DNA of 64,000 nt. It comes from Avena insularis (taxonomy: Eukaryota > Streptophyta > Magnoliopsida > Poales > Poaceae). The notes beneath the pieces are model-generated. The model did not search any database. It was given only the letters and a program-made list of their open reading frames with translations, and was not told where the DNA came from. Shown here piece after piece: positions 22,355 to 34,800 of this stretch (the first letter of the stretch is position 1; the number at the start of each line of letters is the position of its first letter). Location of the stretch: assembly GCA_023614405.1 (NCBI GenBank), contig CM042689.1, positions 330,622,305 through 330,686,304 on the forward strand. Direction: 5' to 3'. Both the position numbers and the translations under genes were made by a program.

Positions 22355-25147
22355 GTTGGCGCCCACCATGGGGCGGAAGCAGGTGCTTGATGGAGTCTTC
22401 ATCCGGACGGGCAACATCATCGCCAAGACCGGCGAGCGCGTCTACTCCAGCCTCATCTAGAGGTTTGGAGCGCTCAACTTCGTCAGCGACAACGCGGGCT
22501 ACTTCGGGACCAAGCCGTTCCCTAGGGGTGGTCGCTTCATCAAGTTCGTCGAGCACCAGGTCTATGTCGCGGTGCACGTGGAGCGCGCATATCCTAAGCA
22601 CGTCGTCCTGGCGCCGGATCCTCCAACGGCTCCAGTCGCAGGGAAACCTCTCCAACTCCTCTCCGTGAAGGTAATGATGACAGCCCCAAACCCCACAGCT
22701 CCCCCAGTAGTTCCAGTAGAGAATGAGAATGCAGAGGAAGGAAATCACGAGGGAACGCCAAGGGCTGCAAGAACAGCAAAGGCGCCGCTGGAAAAACCAG
22801 AGAACATAGCTAGGAGCAAAAGAGCTGCAGGAAGCGATAGACAAATTGGCAGAGCCAGTGGCACAAGCAACTGACCCGGCGCGTGTGCAAGCCGAGTTGG
22901 AAGAAGCCAGGATAAAATTCCTGGAGAAAGCAAAGGAGCTAGCACAGTTACAGCAGGATGTGGATATCACTATCCGGGAGCTTAACTCGGCAAATCAAGT
23001 CAAGGGCGCAAATACCTGGCTTGATGCAACGAGATTGAGAGGAAGGAACCTCAACGAAGAACTGGCAGATGCGACATCAAAGATAACTCCAGAGAACAGC
23101 AATGATACGGACATGCATCCAACATACAACACAGCAGCAGCTAATCTGCGAGCGGCAGAAGCAGCAATGGCGGAATTACCCCACTTGGAGGGGGAAGCAA
23201 AGAAAAGGCAGCAAGAATCAGTCAATGAGTTAGTAAAAGCAGCCAGCATGCTGAATGAGGCGTAATACAGAGCAAATCCGGGTATAGCAGGCAGATCACA
23301 GCTGGTTCACTCGGTGACTCCTGTCCCGGCAAGATCGGCAGGGCACACGACATCCTCACCCGGAGCGGCACCCAGGCCGAGAAAAGAAAAAAGTGTGGAT
23401 TCAGGAAGAAACAAGCAAATGGTCGCCTATGATCCGGCAATAGTTCAAGGAAACCCGGCACATGCGCAAGGGGCAAAAAGAAATAATCCCCAAGAAAATG
23501 AAAACCAGGGAAAAATTGGACAGAGAAATGACAACGGAGGGCAAAATTTTGCGCCTCATACTCGGCGTGCAACTCACTCGGCAGGAGGAGGAAATCCAGC
23601 TCCGAATAACGCACCAGCTCAGCCGGAAAGAAGACAGCAGAGCGCGGGAAAGGCAGTTCAACAGCCAGCTGGCCGGAACACGAATAAGTATAATGATGGT
23701 TACTCGGTCATGGTAAATGACGGGTATGAGCTGCCGGATCATGCATATCAAGCAATGGGAGCGAGATACGGAGGTAGGAACCTTCAGCCAGATGATGCCA
23801 GGCTGAAGCTTGACCGCATAAAAATGGCAGAGATAATTGAATCACAAGGTCCGCAGGGTCCACCGTGCTTTGGCCCAAGTATCATGAAGGAGCCACCGGT
23901 GCCAAATTTCCAGCTGGCCAGAGGGACAAAAACATATGATGGAATCACAAAGCCAGAGGATTGGCTCATAGATTATGGAATCGCTGTGAAGATCACGCAG
24001 GGAAACTTGAGATGGGCAGTACGTTACGTACCGCAGATGCTGGAAGGACCAGCTCGGGTATGGTTGAACAATTTGCCACCCGGAAGCATCAACAGTTGGA
24101 ATGATTTTCACGATGCTTTCGTGAGCAATTTCACGAGCACTTACAAGAGGCCGAATCGCCCACAGCAACTAGCAATGTGCAAGCAAAGACCAAATGAGAC
24201 AGACAGGGAGTTCCTCACAAGGTGGTGTACGATGCGTAAATCTTGTGAAGGGGTAATCGAGTCACAAGAAATCGCATGGTTTGCACAAGGATGTAGACAT
24301 GGGAGTGTGCTGTGGCAAAGGTTACAAAGAGATGGCAAGCCTGGCAAAGACGATAAGAATCGCCGACTCGTATGTGTTAGGAGATTCGACTCAGCCGCTG
24401 CTCATGTCGGCAGACGGGATGACTGAGACTCAGATCTATGACGCTGCCGGATCACAAAGCCGCCAGGAAAGATCCGAATACAGAAGCAAAAGAAGAGACG
24501 AGAGGCCGGATTACAGGTATGGTTTGGCTCAGGTTGGGGCAGTAAGTCAGGATCATCCAGATGCTGGAAGCAGTCAGCGTCAAAGGACAAATGGTCAACA
24601 ACAATGTGTGCCAAAGAATGACGGAAAAAGGACATACGATCAGAGGAAACAGTATCAGGATCGACCAAAATACACCTATGAGATGATGATGGATCAGCCA
24701 TGTAAGTTAAACACGCCTAGTCCGAGTAAGCTGGCAAATCACTCAACAAGGCAATGCACTTGGTTTCAGAAGGGAGACAGAGTGGACTCGCCGAATAAGC
24801 AGCTTCCACCACCTCCCCCTCCACCACTTATAGGAGGAAATGCTCAAGCAGTAGGAGCAGATAACAAATATGAAAACAGGCAGCTGAGATATCAGAATCA
24901 GGAAAGAAGAGAAGTTGTGCACCAGTTGCACAATCCAAGAGGTGACGATGCTCATATCAGCCATGGAACCAGAAATGAGTATAGAGAACATCACCAGAGC
25001 TATGTTGTCTTTGTCAAATAGCCAAATGACAAGAAGAGCCAGTAGCGACGAATGATGGAAGTGAACACCACGATGCCGGCAATTCCCAAGTACATGCATT
25101 GGTCTGAGCAAGACATAACTTGAAGTATAAAAGATCACCCCAAGATC
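22326..25147 (+). pseudogene. B2 gag
   Basis: The frame runs from ATG 22326 in the LTR across the PBS (second ATG 22368) to TAG 22458, then on in the same frame through 22874. A frame change leads to 22846-24426, which has an in-frame TAA at 23263. That part begins with an Ala/Glu-rich coiled-coil segment, then a long Gly/Asn/Gln-rich linker. A Retrotrans_gag capsid core follows (NLRWAVRYVPQMLEGPARVW to FLTRWCTMRKSCEG, about 24003-24250). A further frame change gives the C-terminal part (24281-25021). It holds a zinc-knuckle relic of CX2HX9HX4C type in which the first His is Asn (CKLNTPSPSKLANHSTRQC). Stops follow at 25019 and between it and the protease. Role: RNA binding and particle formation. 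Confidence 0.8.
22355..22374 (+). other. Primer binding site region of B2
   Basis: GTTGGCGCCCACCATGGGGC directly after the LTR. The TGGCGCCCACC type is common in grass Tat elements. I do not assign the tRNA. D has the same site with one change at 43122. Confidence 0.75.
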
Positions 25148-25645
25148 ATGCCAACCCCTGGAGGATACACTCTGGTGTTGGATCCAACATTCATGGGCCT
25201 AGATATCAACGTGAAGTTTTCAAAAGTACTGATTGACGGTGGCAGTAGCATCAACATCATGTATAAGGATACAATGCTCAAGTTAGGCATTACCATGAAC
25301 ATGCTGGAGCCGACTAAGACCACTTTCCACGGGATTGTGCCGGGATTGTCCTGTGAGCCAATTGGCAAGATTTGGGTCGACGTCTTATTCGACAATAGGG
25401 AAAACTGTCGCACTAAAGCTATAGAGTTCGAGGTGGTAGATCTGGTCAGCTCATATCACGCCTTACTCGGCAGGCCGGCTATGGCAAGATTCATGGCTAC
25501 TACCCATATGGCATATTTAAAGATGAAGCTGCCAGGCTCATGTGGGGTGATCACAGTGGAAGGAGATTACAAGAGATCTATTGCTTGTGCTTCAGCCGGG
25601 TCTTCACTGGCCAAGTCACTCGTCATAACACAAGAGAAAAGTTAG
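25148..25645 (+). pseudogene. B2 aspartic protease region
   Basis: An open stretch with the active-site loop VLIDGGSSINIMY (Asp-Gly-Gly-Ser in place of the common Asp-Ser/Thr-Gly) and the flap-side motif HALLGRPAMARF. It is in the same frame as the gag C-terminus, with stops between. It ends at TAG 25643-25645. The same frame then continues into the RT, so PR and RT were one polyprotein. Role: cleaving the gag-pol polyprotein. Confidence 0.8.
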
Positions 25646-26945
25646 ATGTTAGAGGTGGCAGCATTGGCCAAAGCAGCACAAATGTCCATGCCGGCACTCA
25701 CCAACCCGCATGGCAATGTGTCATTTCAAGCTACCAAGGAAACCAAGAAGGTGCAGGTGGATGAAAATTTCCTAGAGCGCACAGTGACCATTGGGGCTGG
25801 CCTTACAGATAAATAGGAAAGCGAGCTCACCAGCTTCCTCCGTGAGAATCGGGACATCTTTGCATGGTTCGCTCAAGATCTGCAAGGAGTTCCGAGGGAG
25901 CTGGCTGAGCACTCTCTTCATGTAAGACCAGATGCAAGGCCGGTGAAGCAACCCCTCCGCCGCTTCGCCGAAGATAGGAGGAAAGTAATAGCGGCCGAGA
26001 TTGCAAGACTTTTAGCTTCCGGATTCATCATGGAAGTGTTGCACCCGGACTGGTTGTCAAATCCAGTCCTGGTCGAGAAGAAGAAAGATGACCCGAACGT
26101 GGCAGTGGTATGGCGCATGTGTATTGATTACACGAACCTCAATAAAGCGTGTCCGAAATATCCATTTCCTCTGCCTCGGATCGATCAAGTCATAGATTCT
26201 ACCGCTGGGTGTGAGTTGTTGTCATTTGTGGATGCATATTCAGGATTTCATCAGATTCCGCTGAATCCAAATGATCAAATAAAGACAGCTTTTATCACCC
26301 CGTACGGGGCTTATTGCTATCGCACCATGCCATTCGGATTGAGAAATGCAGGCGCAACATACCAAATATGCATGCAAAAATGCTTAAAAGATCAATTGGA
26401 CAAAAATGTTCAAGTATACGTCGATGACGTGGTAATAAAAACCAAACAAAGTCATACTCTAATTGAGGACTTGCGTCAACCATTTGCAAACTTGAGAAGA
26501 TTCCGGATGAAACTTAACCCGGAAAAATGTACATTTGGTGTCCCGGCAGGCAAGTTACTCGGATTCCTTGTATCCAGCCGAGGAATTGAAGCTAACCCGA
26601 CAAAGATCAGGGCCATCGAAAGAATGGAATTGCCAAAAACCCTCAATGATGTCCAGAAGTTTACTGGATGCCTAGCTTCATTGAGCAGGTTTGTTAGTCG
26701 GCTAGGCGAAAAAGCCCTACCACTATATCAGCTGATGAAAAAATCAGACAAATTCACATGGACACAGCAAGCTGATAGCGCTTTCTGTGAATTAAAAAAA
26801 TGTTGGCAACAACACCAATATTAGCATCACCACTATCCAAGGAGCCAATGCTGCTCTATGTCGCTGCAACCAACAGAGTTGTAAGTGCAGTAATAGTGAT
26901 TGAACGTGAAGAAGGGGAAAATCAGTCCAAAGACCAGTATATCAC
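25646..26945 (+). pseudogene. B2 reverse transcriptase
   Basis: The frame continues from the protease through a stop near 25814 into the RT core. Motifs from MKQPLRRF (25943): the fingers motif MCIDYTNLNKACP, the palm motif SFVDAYSGFHQIPLNP, TMPFGLRNAGATYQ, and the catalytic YVDD (residues 159-162 of the 25943 frame), then the connection motif NDVQKFTGCLASLSRF. A one-base loss in the A-run near 26800 ends the frame at 26824, and a second frameshift follows before 26946. The connection leads into a degraded first RNase H region (YPHYQKMTYGVYMAAKKLKHY in the next segment). The active site is intact, but the gene is broken. Confidence 0.88.
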
Positions 26946-29191
26946 TTGAGCAAAGTGCTCTCTGTCTCGAAACAGAATTACCCGCATTATCAGAAGATGA
27001 CATATGGGGTATATATGGCAGCAAAGAAGCTGAAACATTATTTTCAAGAACACCCAATCTGGGTAATATGCGAGGCACCTATCTCGGATATATTGGGCAG
27101 CAAAGATACCAGCGGCCGAGTAGCCAAATGGGCCATTGAACTGGCACCATACACTCTACAATATGATAGTCGGGATGCAATAAAATCTCAAGCCGTCGCA
27201 GATTTCTTTGTAGAATGGATGGAGATGCAGTACGAACCACCACTGCCAGATCCAAATTACTGGAAAATGCATTTTTATGGGTCCAAGACGAGAATGGGTC
27301 TGGGCGCCGGGATAGTGCTCACATCTCCAAAGAGGGATCAACTGAGGTGTGTGTTGCAAATTCATTTTGCTGCTTCTAACAACGTTGCCGAGTATGAAGC
27401 ACTTGTCCATGGCATTAAAGTAGCCAAGGAAATTGGTATCAAAAGGATCATGTGTTTTGGTGATTCGTATTTGGTGATTCAGCAAGTGTCTGGACATTGG
27501 GATGCGCTGGACGCAAACATGGCATTATATCGCTTCCACGTACAACAAATTTCTGGATATTTTGACGGCTGTGAATTTCATCACTTTCCTAGAGCAGAAA
27601 ATGAGGTAACAGATGTACTATCCAAACTAGGGTCATCTAGGCAAGCAATACCACCTGGGGTAGCATTGGAGCATCTCAGGAAGCAATCGATCAAGCCGTC
27701 ACCAGAGTCCGAATCAATCAGGATCATCCCGACGAGTCAGGAATCAGAGGCATTGCCAATGGACGTCGACTCAGGGGTAGGTTCGAGTCACTCGGGGACT
27801 GATCCGTTCACCTCAGGGGTTGCCAAATCACACTCGGGGACTCCTCAGGTTATGTCGGCAGAACATATCTCGGCGGAACCAATGGACATTGATGTTGAAG
27901 CAGACCCGGAACCACTAATACCAACGTTGGCACAACCAATATTCAGTTATTTGAAGGATGGAACCTTGCCGAGTGACGATATATTGGCAAGGCAAACAAC
28001 ACGAAGGGCAAAAGCATACACCAAAATCAACAAAGAACTCTACAAGCGAAGTGTGACAAGTGTACTGTAGCATTGCATTAGCTCAGAGCAAGGCCAAGAG
28101 ATCTTATTGGATATCCATCAGGGAGAGTGCGGGCACCATGCGTCATCAAGAGCGTTGGTAGCCAAGGCATTCCGACATGGATTCTACTGGCCGAGCGCAT
28201 TGTCACAAGCGCAAGAGTTAGTCGGAAAATGCAGTGGTTGTCAACACTATGCGTCCAAGTCACATTTACCAGCGTCATAATTGAGACTATATCAATCACG
28301 TGGCCTTTTGCAGTGTGGTGCCTAGATATGGTAGGACCATTCAAACCAGCAAGGGGAGGCATGACTCATATCTTGGTCATGATCTATAAGTTCACCAAGT
28401 GGATAGAAGTGAAGCCAATCAAGAAATTGGACGGTAAAACAACTGTCACATTCCTAAGGGATATAATCCTCAGATACGGTTACCCGCACAGTGTGATCAC
28501 TGACAATGGCACAAACTTTGCCGAAGGAGCTTTTGCTCGCTTCTGTGGAAAACACCGAATAAGACTCGACGTAGCATCAGTCGCCCATCCAGAATCAAAT
28601 GGACAAGTTGAACGGGCTAATGGCTTAGTTCTGTCAGGGATAAAACCCCGCTTAATGGAACCACTCGAGAGATCACCTGGTTGTTGGATAGAGGAACTAC
28701 CCTCAGTACTGTGGAGCTTAAGAACGACTCTGAATCGATCAACTGGTTATACGCCATTTTTCCTTGTATATGGGGTTGAAGCAGTTTTGCCTGCCGACAT
28801 AGAATATGACTCGCCAAGAATAAGGCAATACTCGGAAGCCGAGGTAAAAGAGGCCCGAGAAGATGGAGTAGACTTACTCGAAGAAGCAAGAGAACTGGCA
28901 TTCTCTAGGTCCGCTATATATCAACAAAATCTCCGATGCTACCATAGCCGGAAAGTGCAGCCTCGTGTTTTTCGAGAAGGAGATATGGTGCTAAGGCTGG
29001 TGCAGCGCACAGCTGGAATGCATGAATTATCACCTCCATGGGAATGTCCATTCATTGTAAGAAAAGCACTGCACAATGATTCCTACTATCTCATAGATGC
29101 TCGTGAAGCGCAAAAGAACAAGGCGGACAGGTCGGGAGATGAAACCAAAAGGCCATGGAATGTGGCACTGATTCATCCCTTATATACTTAG
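26946..29191 (+). pseudogene. B2 archaeal-type RNase H and integrase
   Basis: 26946-28070 opens with the degenerate original RNase H, then the added archaeal-type RNase H. The usual first Asp is Tyr here (MHFYGSK; D has MHFDGSK); YEALVHG, FGDSYLV and TDVLSKLG carry the other acidic residues. A linker rich in Ser/Pro/Asp follows, then TAG 28068. The integrase HHCC finger (GECGHHASSRALVAKAFRHG to KCSGCQHYASK) reads through that stop. After a frameshift near 28280 the catalytic core has LDMVGP, TDNGTNF and HPESNGQVERANG, so all three of D, D, E are present. The C-terminal domain ends at TAG 29189-29191. No chromodomain is seen. Role: RNA removal during reverse transcription and DNA integration. 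Confidence 0.85.
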
Positions 29192-29835
29192 GGGAAGCAG
29201 TGCATAAATGACTCGAACTCTCATATGTCGGATGTGTTTGCCGGCTATGTGCTAATGATAAAATGGTATGATTCGAAAAACTGACTCGGGGACTGCCCCT
29301 TAGTCTTTCCATTTCAATTTTTTTACAACGGCTGGCGTGATACCCGAAACTTATCTCGAAACAAGTAGTGTTTACTCGGAAGAAATCAACTCTTCGAATA
29401 TGCTGTTGTCCGAAAACATGGCTTCATGGCAAGCAAGAGAAAAAGATCTAAGACGGGTAAACGCGAACGCCGGATAAGTACAAGGGATAAACGCGAGTCG
29501 GCTTTAGTTTTTGCCTAACTCTTTGCAGGTTGTGTTATGCTATGTATCGAGTAATCTCGGACAAGTTATCCAAGTTTCATATCCGCTAACTAAATCCTTC
29601 GTACTTTGAGATCCTAATGTCGAACGCCAAAAAATGGTAGACAAGGGACAAAGGCAAGGAAAGGTGACACGGCAAAATGAAACTCGGGGACTTGTCCTTG
29701 AGTGATTCGCACTCAAAGCATAACGCAAATATATATAGCCTATCACAAGGCACATAGTCAAACTTCAAATGCAATGTACGTTACATCTGTACCCGGCATA
29801 CCGGGGATCTAATAAAAGTTCGAGTATTTGTCGGC
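29192..29835 (+). other. Non-coding spacer of B2 after pol
   Basis: Matches 2257-2545 plus 12684-13039 in B1. Two copies of CTCGGGGACT (29285-29294 and 29683-29692). No plus-strand ORF. The minus strand is the 3' end region of the antisense gene. Confidence 0.65.
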
Positions 29836-31869
29836 CTAAGGAGCAGGAGAACTCGGAGGAGCATTCTCGGAGCCAGGAGTGCTTGGAACATCAGCCGGGT
29901 GAGGGGCATATGCGGCCGGGTCATCTGGATCATCTGACTCGGTCGCCTCGATGTCGCTACCTTCTTCAGCAGGAACTTCGACGAGCGGATCGCCAAGGTC
30001 GAGGAAGCTGGGGCCTTCACACCAAGCGTGCACCATGGTGTACTCGATCATGGAGTAATCTCGCTCCTGGCGCTCCTTGATCAGCTCTGGGTCATTCAAC
30101 CATTTGCCATCTCCCCTTATGCGAGCAAGAACATCAAGGTTGATGTCCTCGTACCATGAAAGCACGAAGGAGAGAGCCTTGTCCGCTGCAGCCCGGCCGG
30201 CCGACTCACGCCATTGATCCAGCCGGTCTTCAGTAAGGAGAAATCCGTCGGCGAGTGGATCGATGAGTTTGGGTGGGTCTTCATCCGGCCAGAGCATGCG
30301 AAAAGCATGGATAGCCGCTTTGAGCAAGTCCACACCGCAGGATCTGAGGGTCTTGACCCGTTCAGACACCACTGCAAGAAGCTCCTCCATGGACACCTCG
30401 CCGTCAGCAGGAGCACTAGCCTCAGCTCTCACTTTCTTCATGGCTCGGATGGCAAACATGTTGGCCTCCGGAAAGTTCTCTACCAGAAAAAAGAGAAAGT
30501 TAGCAAGTAGCAAGGGCAGATGGAAGAAATCCAGCAGGACTTGGACAATGCGTAAAGAGTAAGAACTCACTAACGAGAAAGAAGTTGATGGCAGCGAGCT
30601 TGCTATGACAAGTCTTGGTCTTGGCTTGAAGGGCGTCGAGGTTCATATTGGTCGACTCGACCAATGACTCGGCCTTGTCAAACAACTTCTTAGTCTTCTC
30701 GGCGCTGGCAGCCTGCTGCTCGCTCTTCTCAGCAAGCTCCTCCTTCATCCCTTTCACCTCAGCCAAGTGCTTCTGCTCCGTCTCGGCCATTAATTCCTTC
30801 AGCCGAGTCACCTCGCCTTCCTTCCGAGTTCGCTTGGTGCTTCTCTGCTTATTCAGAACAAATATTTGTCAGTACCAACAGAAAAATTTCAGCAATTGGC
30901 TTAGGGAGGTAAGAAATTTACTCTCGGCCTCACTGATTTGCGAGTGAAGTTCATTAATGGTGGACTGAGCAGTGGCTGTGAAACAAGAGCAAGAGGAAAA
31001 GTAAGGAGATGAACCAAGGAAAATTGCACCAAATAGAAAAGAGGAAGAGTGAAAATATTACCTTGGCCGAAGGTGTCAGTTTGTAGCTTCTCATACGCAA
31101 GTTCAAGCTTGCGATGCGCCAGGACGAGAGCTTGGTGCACCTTGGTGCGCTCGTTATGCGTAAGCTAATCAAAGAAGATAGATAATAAGAAAAAGTAGAG
31201 TCAGGCGACATGTCGGATAAAAAATCTTAAGAGCTTACAGCCGAGTAAGTTTCTTACTCGCCAGTAAACTCGAGGGCTAGGGATCGAAGCTCTAACATGA
31301 GTCTGGCATAAAGGAATCAAAGAGCTTAAGATCTTACAACCGAGTAAGTTCTTTACTCGGTAGTAACCTCGAGGGCTAGGGATTGAAGTTCTAGCATACA
31401 GGCTTGAAGTAAAGGATCTAAAGAATAAGTGACTCTTGAGGATCTTACAGCCGAGTAAGTTTCTTAATCGACTGCAACCTCGGGTACTAGGTGATATGTA
31501 TAAAGGAAATACTCAATAACACAAAAGAGTAAGAAGTTAATTTACCTCGTTGACTTCATCGACGCGGGCCATCAGAGTAATGGCCTGCTAGGTCATGTCG
31601 GAGATGGCCTTGGGGCCCAGCTTCAGCTTCTTCCCGGCACGAGTGCTGACCTCTTGTTCACCTGCTGCATTCCATGCCACAGCATAAGGTTCAGCCAAAC
31701 CAAGGCTCTTGCCACTGAGCGACCGAGTAAGAACTCGACCCGTTTTCAGGGCGGTTCCCACAGTGGCACGGGTTGCAGCGGCAGAAGTATGGAGGGTAAC
31801 AGCCCTTGAGTCATCACCTGACCCGACAGCCGCAGATTCGTCCCCCTTACCCGTTGAAGCGAGCTTTGT
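29836..31869 (-). pseudogene. B2 antisense additional gene, exons 4 (part) to 8
   Basis: Minus-strand exons by splice signals and by alignment with B1: exon 4 (part) 31869-31546, exon 5 31164-31062 (acceptor GATTAG), exon 6 30975-30922, exon 7 30844-30575 and exon 8 30479-29836. Exon 8 is open to its stop and gives the block WRESAGRAAADKALSFV, SWYEDINLDVLARIRGDG and VHAWCEGPSFLDLGD, with an acidic, Pro-rich tail. Exons 5-7 encode heptad-rich coiled coil (LTHNERTKVHQALVLAHRK; KHLAEVKGMKEELAEKSEQQ). One stop (TAG) is in exon 4 and otherwise these exons are largely intact, better than in B1. Exons 1-3 were cut off by insertion of A and are not in the window. Function unknown. Confidence 0.75.
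31229..31490. repeat. Tandem repeat in an intron of the B2 antisense gene
   Basis: Three units of about 100-110 bp sharing CTTACAGCCGAGTAAGT, in the intron between exons 4 and 5, as in B1 (16089-16350). Confidence 0.75.
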
Positions 31870-34800
31870 TGTAACATCCCAAAAATATTAAACTAGAATT
31901 AACAAACTCTAATCACCAAAATTAGGATTAACAAAAACTTTTCCAATTAAAATATGAAAGCATTCATATGAGTGTGCATTAAAATTTGGATTCTTTTGAA
32001 TTGCCATCATTGTGTGTATCTTTGCTTGGAAAATGATTCTTAGGTGAATTAAACATCATCTAAACAATCCCCACACTTTTCCCAAAGACAAATAAATCAA
32101 AACAAACAAAATAAGGGAATGGTCACTTTGGACAATTTAACTCCCATGCCTACTTTGGCTGTCTCTAACTTTCAAAACTTAACATAAACTTGTTTGGATC
32201 TTTACACCCCTTGATAGTACTCATAACAAAGTACCAAGGCCCACCTTGTGATCATCCAAAAGCATTTGAATGCATAGTTTAAATGATAGTTCAAAACTGA
32301 ATCTATATCATATGGGAAGATCCCACTTTTTCAAAAACCACTCAAACAAGCTCAACTTTCAAAATCCAAGCATCCACAGACTCACCAGCACATGCCTAGC
32401 ACACCCACCAAAAATCTTTTCAATTCAAAACTTGAATTCATGTGGCCATTTCATCAAACACCTTGCAGATTCAAATCTAACAAAATCAAAACACTATAGT
32501 GTGCAGTGTTTTGGGCCTAACTTGTTCCCTATCTGGACACCACTAGCCTTAGTAGATCATCTAACGACCCTAACTAATCCCTAGCACCACTTTAAGCTTG
32601 ACAATGTCATCAATGGTGAACAGTCGAGAGCACCCATGTCACCCCAGTGTGGATAGCAGGCTAGAGGAAGAACTAGCCATGCCAACCTTGTCTGGGAGGT
32701 AGCCCATGCCTCACCTCCCCCTCTGCAGACAGCAGCCTGTGAACCGCCAGAACGCCCGAAGCGCCCGTGCGTCATTGTCGACCATGCCGACGTGCGCCGC
32801 AGAGCATGCGCCGTTCCCATTCAACCAAACCACCTCGAGCCCTCGCTGCCCGCCAACATGCTCCCCACCGTCCCAGGAGACCGCCAGACATGCTCATTTC
32901 ACCGCCCGTGCCTCGTAGCCACCGCTCGCCGTCGAAGACGCCGCCTCTGCCTCGCAGAGCATCGAGTGTTCCAGACCATTTGCCACTGCCCCTACATGCG
33001 CATTAAAGCCATAGAGCATCGCCAGGAGACCACCGATCGATCACCACCCTCGGCCATGCCGCTAGCCGCCCGTAGCCGTGTCGCCACCATAGTATGCCCA
33101 TCCCGTTCGGTCTCACCGTCGAGCCTATGAAAGGAGACGACCCCCAGCCGAATTGAGCACACCATCTCACTCCCCTCTCCTTACTGATCATTCCACCTCG
33201 TACCCGGAGCAAGGCGAGCAGCGCAGTGCCGGAATTTCACCGGAGCCCGCCGCTGCTGGAGAAGAAGGGAGCCAGCGATTGGAGCCACCCCAGGAGAAGC
33301 TGCCAGTACCAGGAGGTTCGCCGTCATCGACTTTGTCGTTCGCCTGCCTCACCGACCCTCGCCTGAGCCCCGGTGAGCCCCCAACGACCCCCATCTGCCG
33401 CGTTAGGGTTCTGTCTTGCCGGCGCTGGCCAACATGGACGATGAACCAGAGATGTTGGATTAGAACTAGATCCAACGCACCATGTTGCCCCATACCGCTT
33501 TTCACCCCTCCGTCTCACTGACGCGTGGGGACAGCAACTTGACCAGCCCGCGTAAGCGCTATGCGTAGCAGGCCGGCCCATTTTCTATTCCTGCCCAACC
33601 CACTAGTTTGAATTTAACTTTTTCCATTTTCATTCAAACACAGTTCTATACCCAGTTTCAAAAATCAACCCAGCTTGATTCAGTGAACCAAATTGAATGA
33701 AACCAATTTTGTTAGAAAGGTATGGAAGTGCTGAATCCAAGCCCGTTGGATTCAAATCATTTGGATCTGTAGATCACCCTTGGTAAAAATAATAAGGCTG
33801 AAGCTTTTCTGCATTCACACATTTTTCAAATTTAAACCATAATAGCTTTTGAGTTGATTCCAACTCTCAAAAACCACAAGTAACCATACCTTTCAGAATA
33901 TATAAAAATATTTGGGTTTACCTACAGAAATAATGTTCAAGTAATAAAAGGATGCCACATAGGCATTTCTAGTCACTTTATTTAAATGAAATAAAAGGTT
34001 AAATCTTATTAAATTGTGACACCACTTTAAATCACATTCCCATGTACTAAAATATGTGGTGATGACATGTGTCAACATGATCCCATGTTTGGTTTGGAGA
34101 ATATTAAATCTTAAGTAGTTTTTCAATGAGTAGAAATTACTTTTCTAAAAATAAAAGCAATAAGCCAAATGCTTTAATCTTGTAATGTTAGTGATGATGC
34201 TAGATCATCTATAGAACCCCTTTGTGTGATGATTGAAAGTATTTAAGTATTGTTTGGTGATTGTGTACCTCGTATTTATTCATAGACGCTAGTACCGACC
34301 AAGGATACGAGGAGGAAGGAGGATACTACGAAGAAGACGCCGAGGAGAACTTCAACCACTGCTCTGCACAAGGCAAGCTAACACTTGCAAGATACTATAC
34401 TTATGCAAGCCTAATACTACTAGTTTATTAAGCAAGCCTTGCTAATCAAGTTAACCTATGCAATGCACTAAGCATGGTTGGTTAGACACATTTGATGATA
34501 CCCAATCCTAGTTTTACTTGCAAGATTTCTACTTTATTTATTTATCAAAGCTACTACTTAGAGTTTACTTGAGTAAATTTGTAGATACTAGAAAGATAAT
34601 TGAAGGTTGCATAAAGAGCATAAAACTTGGCCTAAGCTAGATAATCTTCATGTCATCCTAAGGCATGAAATTGAACTTAGTTAAACTCCACTAGTTTACC
34701 ACCCCTCATTAGTACTTACCCCCATTTGTAGATGCTAGTGCTAAGCATAAAACTTGATCAAACTTTAGATGGGAATACTTGGTGGAAAAATGGTTATGAA

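Larger units (their letters stand above)
21588..31869 (+). mobile_element. B2: Tat-lineage Ty3/Gypsy element, 5' part up to insertion A
   Basis: 5' LTR, PBS, gag, protease, RT, archaeal-type RNase H, integrase, spacer and an antisense gene in that order. No chromodomain follows the integrase. The dual-RNase-H pattern and the antisense gene place it in the Tat lineage. It is cut at 31869 inside exon 4 of the antisense gene by element A; the last about 3.5 kb and the 3' LTR lie outside the window. The 5 bp before its LTR is TTTTG. All genes carry stops or frameshifts, so it is not autonomous today. Confidence 0.9.

Noticed and set aside
32270..32584. 104-codon plus-strand ORF in the A LTR
   Set aside because: AT-rich LTR sequence with no recognisable domain; not supported in the inverted copy.
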